A stretch of DNA of 64,000 nucleotides from G051132615 sp051132615 (GCF_051132615.1 NZ_CP152375.1:62001-126000); one strand, 5' to 3'. Counted from the stretch's first letter, positions 8,543 through 18,086 are shown. A program made the numbers and translations. Notes: generated by a model not told the origin, from the sequence alone.

Positions 8543-9316
8543 TTATTGATGTTCCCTCAGAAAAACCCATTCATTTTGTTTTGAATGCTCTTCACTATAG
8601 TAATAACCTTCTAAATCAAATTGTTTTAGCTCTTCTGGTGTTTTAAGCTGATGTTGTGCTGCATATTTGACCATTAACCCTCGAGCACGTTTTGCATAAA
8701 AGCTGATGATTTTATATTGGCCATTTTTTTTATCTTTAAAAACAGGAGTAATCACAGGCACCTGTAATAATTTAGGTTGAACAGATTTAAAATATTCAGT
8801 AGAGGCTAAATTAATCACAGTATGGTTTTTTGTTAGAAGTAAAAGCTCATTAATCGTATGGGTAATATGCGCCCCCCAAAATTCATATAAATTTTTGCCT
8901 TTTGGGTTTTGTAATTTAGTCCCCATTTCTAACCGATAAGGTTGCATTAAATCCAAAGGTCTCAGCACACCATATAACCCAGACAAAAGAGCCACATGAT
9001 CTTGTATATAATCGATTTCTTTATTCTTTAGATGGTAAGCATCCAAGCCCTCATATACATCGCCTTTAAATAGAAAAATAGCCTGCTTTGCATTGTATAG
9101 AGTAAAAGGAGGCTTAAATTGTGCAAAGCGCTCCATATTCAGTATGGCCAACTTATCAGAAATACTCATCAATTGAGCAATTTGCTGCGGAGAAAGTTGT
9201 TGTAATGTTGGCATTAATTGCTCAGAAAATTCAAGCAACATAGGCTCTGTATATGTTTTTGTTGGCGCAACGGTTGTTTCATCCAAAGTTTTTGCTGGAG
9301 AAAGCAAAAAAAGCAT
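8543..9316 (-). CDS. yaaA: YaaA, peroxide-stress protein (UPF0246/DUF328)
   Basis: A 257-residue YaaA-family protein. In E. coli YaaA is induced under peroxide stress and lowers intracellular free iron; the structure is a DNA-binding-like fold of unknown chemistry. The N-terminus LLSPAKTLDE and the stretch LSGLYGVLRPLDLMQPYRLEM near residue 115 are family signatures, as is FYAKRARGLM near 205. The frame is open to a GTG at 9325, but the ATG at 9316 has AAAGGTG at correct spacing and matches the family start. It is a single gene, divergent from the small gene at 9572. Confidence 0.95.
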   Translation of the reverse strand: MLFLLSPAKTLDETTVAPTKTYTEPMLLEFSEQLMPTLQQLSPQQIAQLMSISDKLAILNMERFAQFKPPFTLYNAKQAIFLFKGDVYEGLDAYHLKNKEIDYIQDHVALLSGLYGVLRPLDLMQPYRLEMGTKLQNPKGKNLYEFWGAHITHTINELLLLTKNHTVINLASTEYFKSVQPKLLQVPVITPVFKDKKNGQYKIISFYAKRARGLMVKYAAQHQLKTPEELKQFDLEGYYYSEEHSKQNEWVFLREHQ

Positions 9317-9571
9317 TATATGCACCTTTCTATATTTAACTTATATTTATCTTATTTTAACATCAAAATTCTCCCAAAAATGATAAAGTTACTCAATGAC
9401 TATTGATGTTTTTTAACACTATTTTTTCGTTAATCGAATAATAATATTCATAAAATTTGATTTTAAGATTTCAATAACTTAATATAGTAAGTAATATTTA
9501 ATATTAAATTTAGTTAATCTAACAAATTATATTAAACATATTCAAATTTAGGTTGAGAAAGCACAATTAAA

Positions 9572-9985
9572 ATGGCACATGGACAAGCGTTTTTAGAAGA
9601 TTCATCAAAAATGATTTCTACCTTTATTACGCAAACAAATATTAAAATTAATGCAGATGAAGAAACCAAAAGGCAAATATATGCAGCATTTGCTTTTGGA
9701 CTAATCAATGGGTACACCGCAGAAAACCAAGGTGAACAAAATGATTTAAAAGAAACGGAAACAGCAACTGTTTATTATTTAATGACTTTGTTTCAATATG
9801 GTGCACAACAAGCTACTGAGTTTTGTCAATTTTTAGTCAATGCCATGATGGATGAAGATTTTCACCCTACCGTTAATATCGCTATACGCAGGGGCATTGA
9901 AGCTTATTTTATGCAATATAATGAAAAAAACTTTAATGGTTTAAAAAATAATATCGATAATCTGGTTGGCTGTATTTTGTCTTAA
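9572..9985 (+). CDS. Small helical protein, possibly Imm48-type immunity protein
   Basis: A 137-residue acidic, mainly helical protein without signal peptide or membrane segment. The middle reads AAFAFGLINGYTAE and the C-terminal half reads FHPTVNIAIRRGIEAYF. This layout matches what I recall of the Imm48 family of polymorphic-toxin immunity proteins (an FG-x-INGY core, then HPT-x-x-x-x-I-x-x-GI-x-x-Y). If right, it is an orphan immunity gene, since no toxin, Rhs, CDI or Maf gene lies beside it. The ribosome site is weak. It ends at its own terminator. The family call is tentative; the gene itself looks real from its composition and terminator. Confidence 0.6.
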   Translation: MAHGQAFLEDSSKMISTFITQTNIKINADEETKRQIYAAFAFGLINGYTAENQGEQNDLKETETATVYYLMTLFQYGAQQATEFCQFLVNAMMDEDFHPTVNIAIRRGIEAYFMQYNEKNFNGLKNNIDNLVGCILS

Positions 9986-10002
9986 AACATCATTATTTCA
10001 AT

Positions 10003-10042
10003 AAAAAACACCTGAATAATCAAAATTATTCAGGTGTTTTTT
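10003..10042. terminator. Bidirectional intrinsic terminator
   Basis: A 13-bp perfect stem ACACCTGAATAAT/ATTATTCAGGTGT with a four-base loop, A-run on the left and T-run on the right. It lies between the convergent immunity-like gene and the slyD-like gene. Confidence 0.93.
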
Positions 10043-10057
10043 GTCAATACTTAAATT

Positions 10058-10537
10058 TTAGTGGTGATGTCCATGTTCACCATGCGCATGACCATGTTGA
10101 ATTTCTTCTTGAGAAGCTTCACGCACGTCATTTACGGTAGCTTTAAAGCGAATTTTAATACCTGCTAAAGGATGATTACCATCGACAACAGCTTTACCAT
10201 CAGCAATATCTGTCACACGAAAAATCATGGTTTCCCCTGTTTCTGGATCATCTGCCTCAAACATCATGCCTATTTCTACTTCAACAGGAAACGCTTTAAT
10301 GTCTTCAATACGGACAAGCTCTTCTTCTGGTTCACCAAAAGCATCATCAGGCTCTAAAGTAACCTCAACAACATCACCTGTATTTTTGCCTTCTAAAGCC
10401 TCTTCAACCAAAGGAAAAATTGCATCATAACCACCATGCAAATAGCTGATTGGTTCTTCTGTTTTATCAATTAATTCATTATTAGCATCGTACATTTCAT
10501 AATGAAGTGTGACCACGGTATTTTTTGCTACTTGCAT
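10058..10537 (-). CDS. slyD: SlyD-type FKBP peptidyl-prolyl isomerase
   Basis: A cytoplasmic FKBP-type prolyl isomerase and chaperone of about 159 residues. It opens MQVAKNTVVTLHYEMYDANN, then has YLHGGYDAIFPLVEEALEGK (FKBP domain plus flap) and a short histidine-rich tail, HGHAHGEHGHHH. This is a shorter version of the metal-binding tail of SlyD, which binds nickel. The frame is open to 10567, but the ATG at 10537 has GGAAGG seven bases upstream and matches the family start. The tail could link it to nickel or cobalt handling, but that is inference. Confidence 0.9.
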   Translation of the reverse strand: MQVAKNTVVTLHYEMYDANNELIDKTEEPISYLHGGYDAIFPLVEEALEGKNTGDVVEVTLEPDDAFGEPEEELVRIEDIKAFPVEVEIGMMFEADDPETGETMIFRVTDIADGKAVVDGNHPLAGIKIRFKATVNDVREASQEEIQHGHAHGEHGHHH

Positions 10538-10640
10538 GCGCGCGCCTTCCCAGTTATTTTTCATCATATTTAAAGTAAACGATAATTGTACCAGTTCTAA
10601 AAAAATTCTGTAGATTTTTCGTAAAATGGCCGCTTAATTT

Positions 10641-11090
10641 TTATGATGCATTTTCATTCAATAATAAATGTACCCTAGCCACAGCAACTGGTTTTTCTGG
10701 TGATACTTGCCATGCTTTTGCTGTGACATTAGCCACTCTTCTGCCTTGTCTGACAAGCTCACAAGATGCATATAAATGCTCTGGTGTGCCAGCACGCAAA
10801 TAATCCAGAGAAAAATCAATCACTTTTGGAATAGGACTATCCTGATTATTCAAACAATACAGCACCACTGATGCATTCTCTAAAAAACCACCAATTAAAC
10901 CACCATGTAAAGCTGGAACAATCGTATTACCAATATTTTTTGGTGAAAAAGGCAGCTGAAATAAATATTGTTTATTTTGATCAAACCCCACCTGAAAATG
11001 AATCATTTTGGCATAAGGAACCATTTGATGCACTTTATCTGTAATCTTTTGTTCTGGAAAAAAAATCACTGTATTTTGTTGTTCTGTCAT
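10641..11090 (-). CDS. Hotdog-fold thioesterase (PaaI-like), second of a pair
   Basis: A 149-residue hotdog-fold protein of the PaaI/YbgC-like thioesterase group. The key helix reads ALHGGLIGGFLENAS near residue 60, which keeps the HGG motif but has glutamate rather than aspartate in the usual catalytic position. The start overlaps the end of the preceding thioesterase gene by four bases (ATGA), so the two are translationally coupled and may form a heteromer. The acyl-CoA substrate is unknown. Confidence 0.8.
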   Translation of the reverse strand: MTEQQNTVIFFPEQKITDKVHQMVPYAKMIHFQVGFDQNKQYLFQLPFSPKNIGNTIVPALHGGLIGGFLENASVVLYCLNNQDSPIPKVIDFSLDYLRAGTPEHLYASCELVRQGRRVANVTAKAWQVSPEKPVAVARVHLLLNENAS

Positions 11091-11545
11091 TTCAACTGCT
11101 CCTTTATTTCATCAGAAATAGGTGTTCTCATATAGGTAGCCATTGCAAACGCAATAGGATCTTCTTCCCTATCCTGATGAAAACAAGTCGTCCTGACAAA
11201 AGCAACCTGATCAGTTAATTTATAACATTCAGATTGAGCATATATCTTTTCTTGCGGTGTGGCTGGATGCAGATAATCAATTCGTAGATCCAAGGTAACC
11301 AACAATTCAAAATCATCTAAGTGTGCTGCAACTGATGCACCACCAGCAACATCGACTAAGGCAGTAATGACGCCTCCATGAATCACACCTGTTTTTGGAT
11401 TACCCACTAAATCTTCACGCCAAGCAACACTTAATACCTGCTTGCGGCCATGAGCATATTCAAATTTTAATCCTAATGCTTGATTATGAGGCAGTGTATT
11501 TAAATAACCAATTGCTGTTTGATATATTTTTTCATTTTGAGGCAT
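11087..11545 (-). CDS. Hotdog-fold thioesterase (PaaI family), first of a pair
   Basis: A 152-residue PaaI-family thioesterase expected to hydrolyse an acyl-CoA. The active-site helix reads VIHGGVITALVDVAGG near residue 57, with the canonical HGG and the downstream aspartate. It is followed by YLHPATPQE, the usual strand before the last helix. It is the first gene of a two-gene leftward unit with the thioesterase that ends at 10641. No wider pathway context is visible. Confidence 0.85.
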   Translation of the reverse strand: MPQNEKIYQTAIGYLNTLPHNQALGLKFEYAHGRKQVLSVAWREDLVGNPKTGVIHGGVITALVDVAGGASVAAHLDDFELLVTLDLRIDYLHPATPQEKIYAQSECYKLTDQVAFVRTTCFHQDREEDPIAFAMATYMRTPISDEIKEQLK

Positions 11546-11794
11546 TTAACCTACTCCCCATTATTTTCATCTATTTCTCCATAAACTTAAATCAAATGTA
11601 TATAAAATTGTCAATCATACATCTTCTTTTTTAATAAAGGAAACTTGATCTTGATGATATTCAGAAGCAAAAATACTCAAAAAATCAAATCACACGAGCC
11701 CGTCTTATTTCTTATAAAAACTTCACCAATTTTAAACCAAATAAAAAACATGTTAAACTTTAAACTCAATATTTGGGCAAAGAAAAACGTGGTC

Positions 11795-12301
11795 ATGAAT
11801 AATAATCAACTTATTTTTCGACATGCAACACAAACAGATATCCCATTAATTCTTCAATTTATTAAAGAGTTAGCTGAATACGAAGGTTTATTAAATGAAG
11901 TGGTTGCAACTGAATCCTTATTAAAAGAATGGCTATTCATTCAAAAAAAAGCAGAAGTCATCATTGGTATGCACAATCAAATACCCGTTGGATTCGCTCT
12001 GTTTTTTCATAATTTTTCTACTTTTTTAGGCCGTAGCGGTATTTATTTAGAAGACTTATATGTCCAACCACAATACCGAGGGATGGGATTTGGCAGATCG
12101 TTTATACAGGAATTAGCCCATATTGCCACCTCAAGAGGTTGTGGTAGATTAGAATGGTGGTGCCTTAATCACAATAAACCAAGCATTGAGTTTTATCTAT
12201 CTCTTGGTGCTCAGCCTATGTCTGATTGGACAGTATTTCGTATTGATGGCAACAGATTAAAAGAATTAGGAACAAAACAAACTGTAACAGATATTCTTTA
12301 A
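11795..12301 (+). CDS. GNAT-family N-acetyltransferase
   Basis: A GNAT acetyltransferase of about 168 residues. The acetyl-CoA-binding motif A reads VQPQYRGMGFGRSFIQ near residue 90, and motif B has LEWWCLNHNKPSIEFY near 122, as in diamine/spermidine-type and GCN5-like members. The frame is open 50 codons further upstream, but that extension is lysine-rich and unlike the family. The ATG at 11795 (MNNNQLIFRHAT) gives the normal start, although its ribosome site is weak. It converges on scpA. The sequence hints at a diamine N-acetyltransferase, but the substrate is not certain. Confidence 0.85.
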   Translation: MNNNQLIFRHATQTDIPLILQFIKELAEYEGLLNEVVATESLLKEWLFIQKKAEVIIGMHNQIPVGFALFFHNFSTFLGRSGIYLEDLYVQPQYRGMGFGRSFIQELAHIATSRGCGRLEWWCLNHNKPSIEFYLSLGAQPMSDWTVFRIDGNRLKELGTKQTVTDIL

Positions 12302-12383
12302 GGGAAAAACTTTTCATTAAATAACAAATAATTTAAATTCAACCAATAATGTTTTTCCTGATAATGACACACAAAATAATTCA

Positions 12384-13178
12384 TTAAACAGCTCTTAAAA
12401 CACTTACATAAATAGGCATAAAACTTTCTTCCTGCCGAACATCCACCAACCCCTCTTTTACAAGCTCCAGTACAGCAATAAAATTGACCACCAAATACAT
12501 GACCGTATGTTCCTTTTCAAATAGTGCCTCAAAGGTACAGGACCCAACTTCTGAGACATACCGTAAAATTGCACTCATTTGTGCACGAACAGACAATGTT
12601 TCGGTTTGCACTTGATGGCTTTGAGTTTGTTTCACTCGAGACAACAAACTCAACCACACCTGTTTTAAATCACTCACATCCACTTCTGGTAATAATGGTT
12701 CAACTTCCTGCTCAAAGTGTACATACACCCACGCAAAATCCCTACCTGCTAAAGGCAAAGCATCTAACCCAACTGCAGCAAGCTTCATTTGTTCATACGC
12801 CAATAATCTTTTAGCCAACTCTGCCCTTGGATCGGCTTCTTCATCTACTTCTACTGGTGGTTTAGGCAACAACAAACGAGACTTAATTTCAATCAGTACA
12901 GCAGCCATTAATAAATACTCAGCAGCCAAGTCTAAGCGATTTTCATTCAGTATTTTGATATACCCTAAATACTGCTCAGTAATCACCGCCATAGGGATAT
13001 CAAGTACATCCAAATTTTGTTTTCTAATTAAATACAGCAGTAAATCCAAAGGCCCTTCAAACCGCTCTAACACAATTTGTAAAGCATCTGGTGGTATGAA
13101 TAAGTCTTGAGGCACCTCTAAAACAGGCTGACCAAAAACGTAGGCTAAAGCGCCATTTTGCTCATTTAAAAAAGTCAT
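12384..13178 (-). CDS. scpA: Segregation and condensation protein A
   Basis: The 264-residue kleisin subunit of the SMC-ScpAB condensin, which helps compact and segregate chromosomes. The N-terminal SMC-binding region reads ERFEGPLDLLLYLIRKQNLDVLDIP from residue 38 (only part quoted as key residues: FEGPLDLLL), and AEYLLMAAVLIEIKSRLLLP follows near 95. The C-terminal winged helix ends the protein. Its usual partner gene scpB is not downstream, where the convergent GNAT gene lies, so ScpB must be encoded elsewhere or be absent. Confidence 0.92.
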   Translation of the reverse strand: MTFLNEQNGALAYVFGQPVLEVPQDLFIPPDALQIVLERFEGPLDLLLYLIRKQNLDVLDIPMAVITEQYLGYIKILNENRLDLAAEYLLMAAVLIEIKSRLLLPKPPVEVDEEADPRAELAKRLLAYEQMKLAAVGLDALPLAGRDFAWVYVHFEQEVEPLLPEVDVSDLKQVWLSLLSRVKQTQSHQVQTETLSVRAQMSAILRYVSEVGSCTFEALFEKEHTVMYLVVNFIAVLELVKEGLVDVRQEESFMPIYVSVLRAV

Positions 13179-13214
13179 TTTTCCAAAACATTATATTTAT
13201 TCAATTAGTTAGAA

Positions 13215-14327
13215 TTAAAAGGTGACCAGTTCATAAGCAATATTTTCAACTGCTTTTTTAACCTTATTTTCATCAGCAATTTTATAAACAATGATCATGT
13301 ATTCATCTGCCCCAGTATCAATATTGCCTAATTTTAATCCATAAGGATTAAGAACGGCATTAAAATCCTTAAAGATATTCTCATTAGAGGAAATAGAATC
13401 CATTTCATTATAGTATCCTTGCGTCGGCAATGTTAGATTCAACCCAAAATTAAACCGTACGACACGCTCTAAACCATACTCTAACTCATCAACACCTTCT
13501 TTCCAATCTAGTTGTGTCGCAAAATGAAAATTGTCTTCATTATAAGGAATCATTAAATCATAAAGTACCATCCAAGGGGTTTCCTCAACAGCAGCATCAG
13601 TCATATAAGTATCCAATTTTTCTTGGAATAAACCTTGACCTTCTTCACTCAAACAATACTTTGCTAAAGACATAAAATTCTGTTTCTCTTGATCACTAAG
13701 TTGCCTTTGCTCATTGTGATTTGATTGAGCTTGTTCTTTCTTAGTGCGTTCATTCTTTCTTTGCACAGCACTCTCAAACACGCTTGAGAATGTCTGTTCT
13801 ATTTTTTTTATTGTTGCATTATCTGTCACATCAAGATAACGTTCTGCTCTATCCGCCCAGTCAATATGTTCATTAGGTAACTTTTTTAAATAAAGCTTCT
13901 GATCAATTTTCGCAATATAATAATTATAGTGGCTATCCCCTATATTATCTGAATCAGAAAACACCATAAAATTTGGTAAATAAAAACCTTGATAATGTAT
14001 ATCGTCTTTAACAATAAGGGTATATTTAAATTTTTTGGGTCGAAAGAAAAACGATACTGATAATATAATCATAAGAAAAAACAAAATGAAGAACAGAGGA
14101 AAAAATAAAATAAAAACAATCAGCCTAATAGGATGAGAAACTAAAGTTTTTAATAACTTAACAAATGCTGATAAAACCCAACGGCTATCTTCTCTATTTG
14201 TTGATATGATATATTTATATTGAAATACTGAATCGATAATTAAATAATCAAATTTTTCTAATGTTATTTTATTCCCTTTGTAGCAACCTGATATCTGCTC
14301 GCCTTCTTTAAAATACATTCTTGTCAT
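13215..14327 (-). CDS. Unknown membrane protein with a central hydrophobic hairpin
   Basis: A protein of about 370 residues that I do not recognise. Residues about 65-105 form two adjacent hydrophobic segments rich in Phe, Ile and Leu, probably a membrane hairpin. A charged linker with many Gln and Lys (about 195-225) follows, then an acidic soluble C-terminal domain of about 150 residues with motifs DYLMIPYNEDNFHFATQLDW-like character (key residues FATQLDWKEGVDELEY). That domain faintly recalls DUF6630-type proteins, seen among immunity genes. The ATG at 14327 is preferred over an upstream TTG. It lies next to a broken immunity-like gene at 14367-14620, which supports an accessory role. Function unknown. 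Confidence 0.6.
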   Translation of the reverse strand: MTRMYFKEGEQISGCYKGNKITLEKFDYLIIDSVFQYKYIISTNREDSRWVLSAFVKLLKTLVSHPIRLIVFILFFPLFFILFFLMIILSVSFFFRPKKFKYTLIVKDDIHYQGFYLPNFMVFSDSDNIGDSHYNYYIAKIDQKLYLKKLPNEHIDWADRAERYLDVTDNATIKKIEQTFSSVFESAVQRKNERTKKEQAQSNHNEQRQLSDQEKQNFMSLAKYCLSEEGQGLFQEKLDTYMTDAAVEETPWMVLYDLMIPYNEDNFHFATQLDWKEGVDELEYGLERVVRFNFGLNLTLPTQGYYNEMDSISSNENIFKDFNAVLNPYGLKLGNIDTGADEYMIIVYKIADENKVKKAVENIAYELVTF

Positions 14328-14366
14328 TATCAATTCTATCTTTCTTTTAACCGATCAATCCAAATT

Positions 14367-14620
14367 TTATCTGCCTATCCAATTTAAATCATCAGCATTT
14401 TTATATACATCAATTCCATCAAAATAAACTCTATTCTCTAAAATTAAGTGAGCCAAAAACACAAACCAAAGCACAGTTTATGAGATGCATATTTTGCTTC
14501 ACTTTCATCTTTTGAAAATAACAATTTCAATTCTTTTGGAACATCATCAGCAGTCCCATAAGCAGTTTCAAATAAACACCAATCTATTGCATCAATGCGT
14601 TGCTCAAAATCAGATTGCAT
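14367..14620 (-). pseudogene. Short immunity-like gene disrupted by a frameshift
   Basis: From a good ribosome site (GGAG, seven bases before the ATG at 14620) a leftward frame encodes 58 residues and stops at 14444. It includes the stretch AYGTADDVPKELKLLFSKDE. This resembles the N-terminal repeat of small HEAT-like immunity proteins (AYG-x-A-D-x-V-P followed by helices). In an adjacent frame the coding sense continues to 14369 with FVFLAHLILENRVYFDGIDV and ends NADDLNWIGR. The simplest reading is a frameshifted or truncated remnant near codon 50; an intact 58-residue protein is the alternative. It lies directly upstream of the unknown membrane protein gene on the same strand. Confidence 0.5.
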
Positions 14621-14715
14621 TCCCCCACTCCTAAAATATTATTGTTTGTCTCTATTAATAAAGCAAAACATAAATGAAATCAATAGAAGAAAACCCAAAA
14701 AACTACTATTTTTTA

Positions 14716-14724
14716 TGCTATAAT
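14716..14724 (+). promoter_or_regulatory. Extended -10 promoter candidate for typA
   Basis: TG-C-TATAAT matches an extended -10 element about 44 bases before the typA start. No good -35 box lies at the normal distance, which is common with extended -10 promoters. Confidence 0.55.
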
Positions 14725-14767
14725 TGAGAGTTTTCTTCCTAAATTAACCTATCAGAATCAAATACAA

Positions 14768-16582
14768 ATGAATAAAAATATCCGCAACATTGCCATTATT
14801 GCACACGTTGACCATGGTAAAACCACATTAGTCGATCAGTTGCTACGCCAAGCCGGTACCTTCCGAGACAACCAACAAGTAGCCGAACGGGTTATGGACA
14901 GTGGTGACATAGAAAAAGAACGTGGCATTACCATTTTATCTAAAAATACAGCCGTAGAATATGAAGGCACGCATATTAACATTGTTGATACTCCTGGGCA
15001 TGCTGACTTTGGTGGTGAAGTTGAACGTGTATTAGGTATGGTTGATGGTGTTGTGTTATTGGTTGATGCTCAAGAAGGCCCTATGCCACAAACTCGTTTT
15101 GTGACAAAAAAAGCCCTTGGCTTAGGATTACATCCTATTGTTGTGATCAATAAAATTGATCGTCCTGGCGCTCGCCCTAACTGGGTTATTGACCAAACAT
15201 TCGAATTGTTTGATAAGCTTGGCGCAACAGACGAACAATTAGATTTTCCAATTATTTACGCTTCTGGTCTAAATGGTTTTGCCAAACTAGAATTAGAAGA
15301 AGAGTCAGACAATATGCGTCCATTATTCGACGCTATTTTAAACCATGTACCTGCACCTAGCGGGGATCCTGCAGCACCTTTGCAGTTACAAATTTCAGCC
15401 TTAGATTACTCTACTTATACGGGCAGACTAGGCATAGGCCGCATTTTAAATGGTACGATCAAAGCAGGACAACCTGTATGTATCATGAACCATGAAGAAC
15501 AAGTGGCCACAGGCAGAATCAATCAAGTATTGGGTTTTAAAGGCTTGGAGAGAGAACCTGTTGAACAAGCCAGTGCGGGTGAAATCATCATGATTAATGG
15601 TCTTGATGAAATTGGTATTGGTGTGACTATTTGTGATCGAGACAATCCTCAAGGTTTACCTGTTCTTGGTGTAGATGAGCCAACATTAACAATGGACTTT
15701 ATGGTGAACACGTCACCTTTAGCTGGAACAGAAGGTAAATTTGTCACCAGCCGTCAAATTCGTGACCGTTTACAAAAAGAATTATTAACCAATGTCGCAT
15801 TACGCGTTGAAGATACAGAAGACGCTGATATCTTCCGTGTATCTGGTCGTGGAGAATTACATTTAACCATTTTACTGGAAAACATGCGTCGCGAAGGTTA
15901 TGAGTTAGCTGTTGCCAAACCACGTGTTGTTTACCGTGACATCAATGGTGAAAAATGCGAACCCTATGAAAACCTAACAGTGGATGTAGAAGACAATACC
16001 CAAGGTGCTGTAATGGAAGAGTTGGGTCGCCGTCGTGGTGAGTTAACCAATATGGAATCTGACGGAAAAGGTCGTACTCGCTTAGAGTATCATATCCCTG
16101 CTCGTGGCTTAATTGGTTTTCAAGGTGAGTTCATGACCTTGACCAAAGGTGTAGGACTTATGTCTCATGTATTTGATGACTATGCACCAGTAAAAGCAGA
16201 TATGCCTGGTCGACATAATGGTGTGCTGGTTTCTCAAGAAAATGGTGAAGCGGTTGCTTACGCTTTATGGAACTTGGAAGACCGAGGTCGTATGTTTGTG
16301 GTACCTAATGATAAAATATATGAAGGCATGATTATTGGTATCCACAGCCGCGAAAATGATTTAGTCGTTAACCCACTAAAAGGTAAAAAACTCACTAATG
16401 TCCGTGCCAGTGGTACTGATGAAGCGGTACGTCTAACGACACCAATAAAATTAACATTAGAAAGTGCTGTTGAATTTATTGATGATGACGAGTTAGTGGA
16501 AATCACACCAAAAAATATTCGTCTACGTAAACGCTATTTACAAGAAAGCGAACGCAGAAAACACTTTAAGAAGTTAGATTAA
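14768..16582 (+). CDS. typA: Ribosome-associated GTPase TypA/BipA
   Basis: A 604-residue translational GTPase, full length for the family. G motifs are clear: [10 protein letters not shown] (residues 12-21), [10 protein letters not shown] near 75, and [10 protein letters not shown] near 130. EF-Tu-like domain 2, EF-G-like domains III and V, and the BipA C-terminal domain follow. It binds ribosomes and supports 50S assembly and growth under stress or low temperature. It is a single gene with its own promoter-like element upstream and a terminator at 16595. No anomaly seen. Confidence 0.98.
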   Translation: MNKNIRNIAIIAHVDHGKTTLVDQLLRQAGTFRDNQQVAERVMDSGDIEKERGITILSKNTAVEYEGTHINIVDTPGHADFGGEVERVLGMVDGVVLLVDAQEGPMPQTRFVTKKALGLGLHPIVVINKIDRPGARPNWVIDQTFELFDKLGATDEQLDFPIIYASGLNGFAKLELEEESDNMRPLFDAILNHVPAPSGDPAAPLQLQISALDYSTYTGRLGIGRILNGTIKAGQPVCIMNHEEQVATGRINQVLGFKGLEREPVEQASAGEIIMINGLDEIGIGVTICDRDNPQGLPVLGVDEPTLTMDFMVNTSPLAGTEGKFVTSRQIRDRLQKELLTNVALRVEDTEDADIFRVSGRGELHLTILLENMRREGYELAVAKPRVVYRDINGEKCEPYENLTVDVEDNTQGAVMEELGRRRGELTNMESDGKGRTRLEYHIPARGLIGFQGEFMTLTKGVGLMSHVFDDYAPVKADMPGRHNGVLVSQENGEAVAYALWNLEDRGRMFVVPNDKIYEGMIIGIHSRENDLVVNPLKGKKLTNVRASGTDEAVRLTTPIKLTLESAVEFIDDDELVEITPKNIRLRKRYLQESERRKHFKKLD

Positions 16583-16594
16583 TTTTTTAATCAT

Positions 16595-16623
16595 AAAAAA
16601 GGGAAACTGAGTTTCCCTTTTTT
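16595..16623. terminator. Bidirectional intrinsic terminator between typA and gltX
   Basis: A 13-bp stem AAAAAAGGGAAAC/GTTTCCCTTTTTT with a three-base loop. It lies between the convergent typA and gltX genes. Confidence 0.92.
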
Positions 16624-16642
16624 ATTGCCCAATTTCTTTTTA

Positions 16643-18037
16643 TTAAATTGTCGCCTCATTCAGACGTTTTAACACTTCATCTTTACCCAATAATGCCAAA
16701 ACAGCATCGACAGAAGGCGTTTGTGTTGTCCCACAAACCAAGACACGTAAAGGCATGCCTAACTGCCCCATTTTAATTCCTTCTTTTTCACAAAAAGGTT
16801 TAAACAAAGCATGAATATGTTCGGTTTGCCAATCAGAAATCTGTAAAAGCTCTTGTGCAAAGCGCTGCATTCTTTCTTTTGTACCCTCTTGAATATGCTT
16901 TTGTACATCAGCTTCTAAGGGTACCCGCTTTTGATAAAAATAATCACACTCTAAAGCCAATTGATTCAAGTCTTGCACACGCTCTTTGACTAAAGCAATA
17001 ACCTCTTCCAAAACAGGCTGATCAATATGTTCAATTCCCTTTGCCTGCAATTTTGGCGCAACCAATGAAGCCAAGCGTTTATTGTCTGCAGCCTTTATAT
17101 GTTGAGCATTTAACCATAAAAATTTCTCGTGGTTAAATCGACTGGCTGAAGGGCTCACATCTTTTAGGTCAAACCATTGGATAAACTGTTCTATGGAGAA
17201 AAACTCGTCATCCCCATGTCCCCAACCTAAACGGGCTAAATAATTTAATAAAGCCTCAGGCAAAATACCCTGCGTCTCATAGTCAACAACACTCACTGCA
17301 TCACGACGCTTAGACATTTTCTGCCCGTTTTCATTTAAAATCATAGGCAAATGAGCATATTCTGGTAAAGGTGCGCCTAACGCTTTTAAAATATTGATTT
17401 GTTTAGGCGTATTATTTACATGATCATCCCCACGAATTACCTGAGTAATACCCATATCCCAATCATCAACAACCACACAAAAATTATAAGTTGGGCTGCC
17501 ATCAGCTCTGGCGATAATAATGTCATCTAGCTCAGTATTGGCAAATTCAATGTCACCCTTAACCAAGTCATGCCATTTTACACTACCGTCTAATGGATTC
17601 TTAAAACGAACAACAGGTTGCACATCTTCTGGAATTTGTGGCAATGTTTTCCCTGCTTCTGGACGCCAACGACGATCATAATGAGTATGCTCACCTCTAG
17701 CTTCTTGCTCTTGGCGCAATTCTTCTAACTCTTCTTTACTACAATAACAATAATAAGCATGCCCAGCATCTAAAAGCTGTTGCACAACCGCGGCATAACG
17801 ATCAAAACGCTGTGTTTGATAAAATGGTCCTTCATCATAATCCAACCCTACCCAGTGCATACCATCTAAAATAGCCTGAACAGATTCAGGTGTTGAACGT
17901 TCTAAATCAGTATCTTCAATTCTTAAAACAAATTGCCCTTTATTTTTACGAGCATATGCCCAAGAAAACAAAGCAGTTCTTACACCACCAATATGCAAAA
18001 ACCCAGTTGGACTAGGCGCAAAACGTGTTTTGATCAT
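16643..18037 (-). CDS. gltX: Glutamyl-tRNA synthetase
   Basis: A 464-residue class I aminoacyl-tRNA synthetase that charges tRNA-Glu. The HIGH signature appears as SPTGFLHIGGVRTA at residues 8-21 and the KMSKS signature as KMSKRRDAVS near 240. The N-terminal catalytic domain and C-terminal anticodon-binding helices have normal length. The gene heads a leftward stretch that starts after recR. It converges on typA. Whether it is discriminating or also charges tRNA-Gln cannot be read from the sequence alone. Confidence 0.98.
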   Translation of the reverse strand: MIKTRFAPSPTGFLHIGGVRTALFSWAYARKNKGQFVLRIEDTDLERSTPESVQAILDGMHWVGLDYDEGPFYQTQRFDRYAAVVQQLLDAGHAYYCYCSKEELEELRQEQEARGEHTHYDRRWRPEAGKTLPQIPEDVQPVVRFKNPLDGSVKWHDLVKGDIEFANTELDDIIIARADGSPTYNFCVVVDDWDMGITQVIRGDDHVNNTPKQINILKALGAPLPEYAHLPMILNENGQKMSKRRDAVSVVDYETQGILPEALLNYLARLGWGHGDDEFFSIEQFIQWFDLKDVSPSASRFNHEKFLWLNAQHIKAADNKRLASLVAPKLQAKGIEHIDQPVLEEVIALVKERVQDLNQLALECDYFYQKRVPLEADVQKHIQEGTKERMQRFAQELLQISDWQTEHIHALFKPFCEKEGIKMGQLGMPLRVLVCGTTQTPSVDAVLALLGKDEVLKRLNEATI

Positions 18038-18086
18038 TTTTATCTCATTTTCTAATGTACAATATCAAGAAAAGTAATTGTTTAAA

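Noticed and set aside
11645..11794. 50-codon N-terminal extension of the GNAT protein
   Set aside because: The extension is lysine- and isoleucine-rich with no family similarity; the internal ATG at 11795 gives the normal GNAT start.
12303..12358. Possible terminator between the GNAT gene and scpA
   Set aside because: GGAAAAAC and GTTTTTCC can pair, but the loop of about 40 bases is too long for a convincing intrinsic terminator.
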